Shown here: piece by piece, positions 62,222-64,000 of the stretch
How positions within the stretch are numbered: position 1 is the stretch's first letter
Layout of the letters: each line of letters opens with the position of its first letter
From: Desulfotomaculum sp.
GTDB taxonomy: Bacteria; Bacillota; Desulfotomaculia; Desulfotomaculales; Nap2-2B
Direction: 5' to 3'
NCBI GenBank assembly: GCA_003513005.1
Contig: DOTD01000044.1
Coordinates: forward strand, 1-64,000
Length of the DNA stretch: 64,000 bases
Program-made: the position numbers and the translations under genes
The notes under the pieces: generated by a model
Seen by the model: the letters and a program-made list of their open reading frames with translations, nothing else
The model's database searches: none
What the model was told of the DNA's origin: nothing

Positions 62222-63770
62222 AAGTACACCTTTAGCCCTGGTAATCCTTGACGGCTGGGGCCTGAGCAAAAAAACCAGGGGCAATGCTATTGCTTCCGCA
62301 AGAACTCCGAATCTTGACCGGCTGTTCAAGGAATTTCCTTCTTCCGCATTAAGTGCATCCGGTGAAGACGTAGGGCTCCCCGAGGGGCAGATGGGCAACT
62401 CCGAAGTCGGGCACCTTAATATAGGCGCGGGCCGGGTTGTCTATCAGGAATTTACGCGCATAAACAAGGAGATTCGGGAAGGGACTTTTTATACTAATAA
62501 AAAGCTGTTGGCTGCAATTGATCATGTAAAAAAGAACAATTCAACTCTTCACTTGATGGGTCTGTTATCTGACGGAGGTGTGCACAGTCACATCAAACAC
62601 CTTTTCGCACTTCTTGATCTGGCGAAGAATAATTCCCTGCGGAAAGTAAGGGTCCACTGTTTTCTGGATGGCCGGGATGTGCCGCCAGATAATGCCCTGG
62701 AATATATTCAACAATTGGAAGATAAATTTTCGGCATTAAATATTGGAAAAATAGCAACAATGATGGGTCGCTACTACGCAATGGACAGGGACCGCAGGTG
62801 GGAGAGAACAAGAAAAGCTTATGACGCAATGGTTTTAGGTGAAGGTTTAAGCTCAGCCTCTGCGTCCCAGGCCATTATAGATTCATACCGGCGGAATGAA
62901 ACAGATGAATTTGTTCAACCGACGGTAATCATTAATTCAGAAGATCAAACCTTGAATATGGTTAAAGACGGTGATTCGGTAATCTTTTACAACTTCAGGC
63001 CGGATAGGGCCAGGCAAATTTCTCATGCTTTTGTTGATCGGGAATTTGACGGTTTTGACCGGACGGTTAGGCTTAATGACCTGCTTTTTACATGTATGAC
63101 GCTTTACGATGATACTATAGATGCGCCGGTGGCCTACGAGCCCCATTTTCTGGTGAATACGCTGGGGGAAACGCTCAGCAAGCAGGGTGTAAAGCAGTTG
63201 AGGCTTGCTGAAACTGAGAAATATGCTCATGTAACTTTCTTTTTCAACGGAGGAATGGAAACACCCTATCCCGGTGAGGATCGTTTGCTGATCTCTTCCC
63301 CTAAAGTGAAAACCTATGATTTAAAGCCGGAAATGAGCGCTCTCGAAGTTACAAGCGCTTTTCTGGAAAAATTGGCAGCAGGAGACTGTCAGGTAATTAT
63401 CATGAATTATGCTAATGCGGATATGGTTGGACATACAGGGATTCTTGAAGTTACCGTCAAGGCTATTGAAGCTGTTGATTACTGCCTGGGTCAGGTGATT
63501 GGCGCAGTACTTGAAAAAGGAGGCACAGTGTTGGTTACAGCCGACCATGGTAATGCGGAGGAGATGCAGGATGAAGAGGGGAAACCCCATACGGCTCATA
63601 CCACTAACCATGTTCCGTTTATCCTGGTCAACGAGGGCTTAAAAAATGTTGTTCTGCGCCGGGGCCGGCTCGAAGATATAGCTCCAACAGTTTTATGTCT
63701 TTTGGGGATACCCAAACCTCCCCAGATGACAGGGAACTGCCTCATCACAGATATGCCGGAAATAATTTAG
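62211..63770 (+). CDS. gpmI: 2,3-bisphosphoglycerate-independent phosphoglycerate mutase
   Basis: 519 aa, alkaline-phosphatase superfamily with two Mn ions. [10 protein letters not shown], the phospho-Ser in [63 protein letters not shown] and [11 protein letters not shown] short start overlap with tpiA implies coupling. eno, the usual next gene, would lie beyond the window. Confidence 0.98.
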   Translation: MLLKSTPLALVILDGWGLSKKTRGNAIASARTPNLDRLFKEFPSSALSASGEDVGLPEGQMGNSEVGHLNIGAGRVVYQEFTRINKEIREGTFYTNKKLLAAIDHVKKNNSTLHLMGLLSDGGVHSHIKHLFALLDLAKNNSLRKVRVHCFLDGRDVPPDNALEYIQQLEDKFSALNIGKIATMMGRYYAMDRDRRWERTRKAYDAMVLGEGLSSASASQAIIDSYRRNETDEFVQPTVIINSEDQTLNMVKDGDSVIFYNFRPDRARQISHAFVDREFDGFDRTVRLNDLLFTCMTLYDDTIDAPVAYEPHFLVNTLGETLSKQGVKQLRLAETEKYAHVTFFFNGGMETPYPGEDRLLISSPKVKTYDLKPEMSALEVTSAFLEKLAAGDCQVIIMNYANADMVGHTGILEVTVKAIEAVDYCLGQVIGAVLEKGGTVLVTADHGNAEEMQDEEGKPHTAHTTNHVPFILVNEGLKNVVLRRGRLEDIAPTVLCLLGIPKPPQMTGNCLITDMPEII

Positions 63771-63779
63771 CAGCCTCCA

Positions 63780-63840
63780 TGCTGCCAATGCAGCGACATT
63801 AAAAGGATGATAATTCATCAACAAAGGTTTACAGGGAGCT
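63780..63840 (+). repeat. Dispersed repeat, second copy of the 22.67-kb element
   Basis: ATGCTGCCAATGCAGC (a GCTGC/GCAGC hairpin) followed by ATTAAAAGGATGATAATTCA aligns with 22669-22723. Both copies end in an AGGGAG purine stretch. It lies just after gpmI. Function unknown. Confidence 0.6.
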
Positions 63841-63876
63841 TAATTTTATTATACCTGGTACAGTTTTGTAGCTGCT

Positions 63877-63996
63877 ATGATCAGCAAGGGAAGGAAGCTT
63901 TTTCGCCCGGTTGTTTACCGCAGGGTAAATGAAGCTTGCGGATTGTTTCTGATCTGTCTGGGACTGTATTTTGTTTACTGGGGCTTGTTTACTTAG
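63877..63996 (+). CDS. Possible 39-aa membrane protein
   Basis: ATG 63877 to TAG 63994. A basic start (ISKGRKLFRPVVYRRVNEA) is followed by one membrane helix (CGLFLICLGLYFVYWGLF). The positive-inside pattern is what a true small membrane protein would show. No convincing ribosome binding site precedes it, so support is limited. It sits between gpmI and the expected position of eno. Confidence 0.4.
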   Translation: MISKGRKLFRPVVYRRVNEACGLFLICLGLYFVYWGLFT

Positions 63997-64000
63997 TTAA

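Overview
The window looks like chromosomal DNA of an anaerobic, spore-forming Clostridia-class Firmicute, most like the Desulfotomaculum/Pelotomaculum group (an inference from gene content, not a database match). Pointers are the spore genes (yunB, a CotF-type coat pair, whiA), the TRAP regulator MtrB, a PyrR-attenuated pyr operon, strong purine-rich ribosome binding sites with many GTG/TTG starts, a Tat-exported selenocysteine formate dehydrogenase and a Tat-exported [NiFe] hydrogenase.

Layout. 0-3.4 kb: the 5' end of a DUF4338 (DruA-like) gene at the left edge, then rplS-lepB-rbgA-rnhB and tatA. 3.4-10.6 kb, minus strand: fdhE-tatA-tatC-fdnG-fdnH-nrfD-like, an exported formate dehydrogenase with an in-frame UGA and SECIS hairpin. 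10.6-11.5 kb: a long leader with two tandem molybdenum-cofactor (Moco) riboswitch-like aptamers and three terminator-like hairpins, reading towards the hydrogenase. 11.5-15.9 kb: hydrogenase small and large subunits, maturation protease, hypA, a Mrp-like ATPase and a small zinc-ribbon protein. 16-21.8 kb: pbp1A, tyrS, yunB and DUF1015. 21.9-32.6 kb: pyr operon (pyrR-pyrB-pyrC-carA-carB-FAD/SLH protein-pyrK-pyrD) in which carA and carB carry large internal deletions, followed by a thi4 fragment. 32.7-39.6 kb: dnaE with a mini-intein, mtrB, a DUF2007-like gene, pfkA and pyk. 39.7-42.9 kb: an HTH regulator and an 879-aa aminotransferase/acyl-reductase fusion. 43-46.4 kb: ffh-rpsP-khpA-rimM-trmD. 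46.4-47.5 kb: a small hypothetical and spore-coat genes. 47.7-52.4 kb: uvrA and uvrC. 52.5-64 kb: ROK glucokinase, SIS-type sugar-phosphate isomerase, rapZ, a frameshifted polysaccharide deacetylase, whiA, rpoN, then gap-pgk-tpiA-gpmI.

How it fits together. Formate dehydrogenase (Mo/W cofactor plus Se) and the [NiFe] hydrogenase are divergent, both are exported by Tat, and tat genes flank them. The hydrogenase leader carries Moco-type aptamers. In the first copy the P1 strand, an antiterminator and a terminator arm are mutually exclusive in a way that predicts an OFF switch. The likely logic is that plentiful Mo/W cofactor (active formate dehydrogenase) turns the hydrogenase down. Most of glycolysis is encoded here. 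Repeated gene erosion (carA, carB, thi4, the deacetylase, no yvcK between rapZ and whiA, no pyrF/pyrE after pyrD) suggests either a decaying genome or a draft assembly with collapsed segments. The sequence alone cannot separate these.
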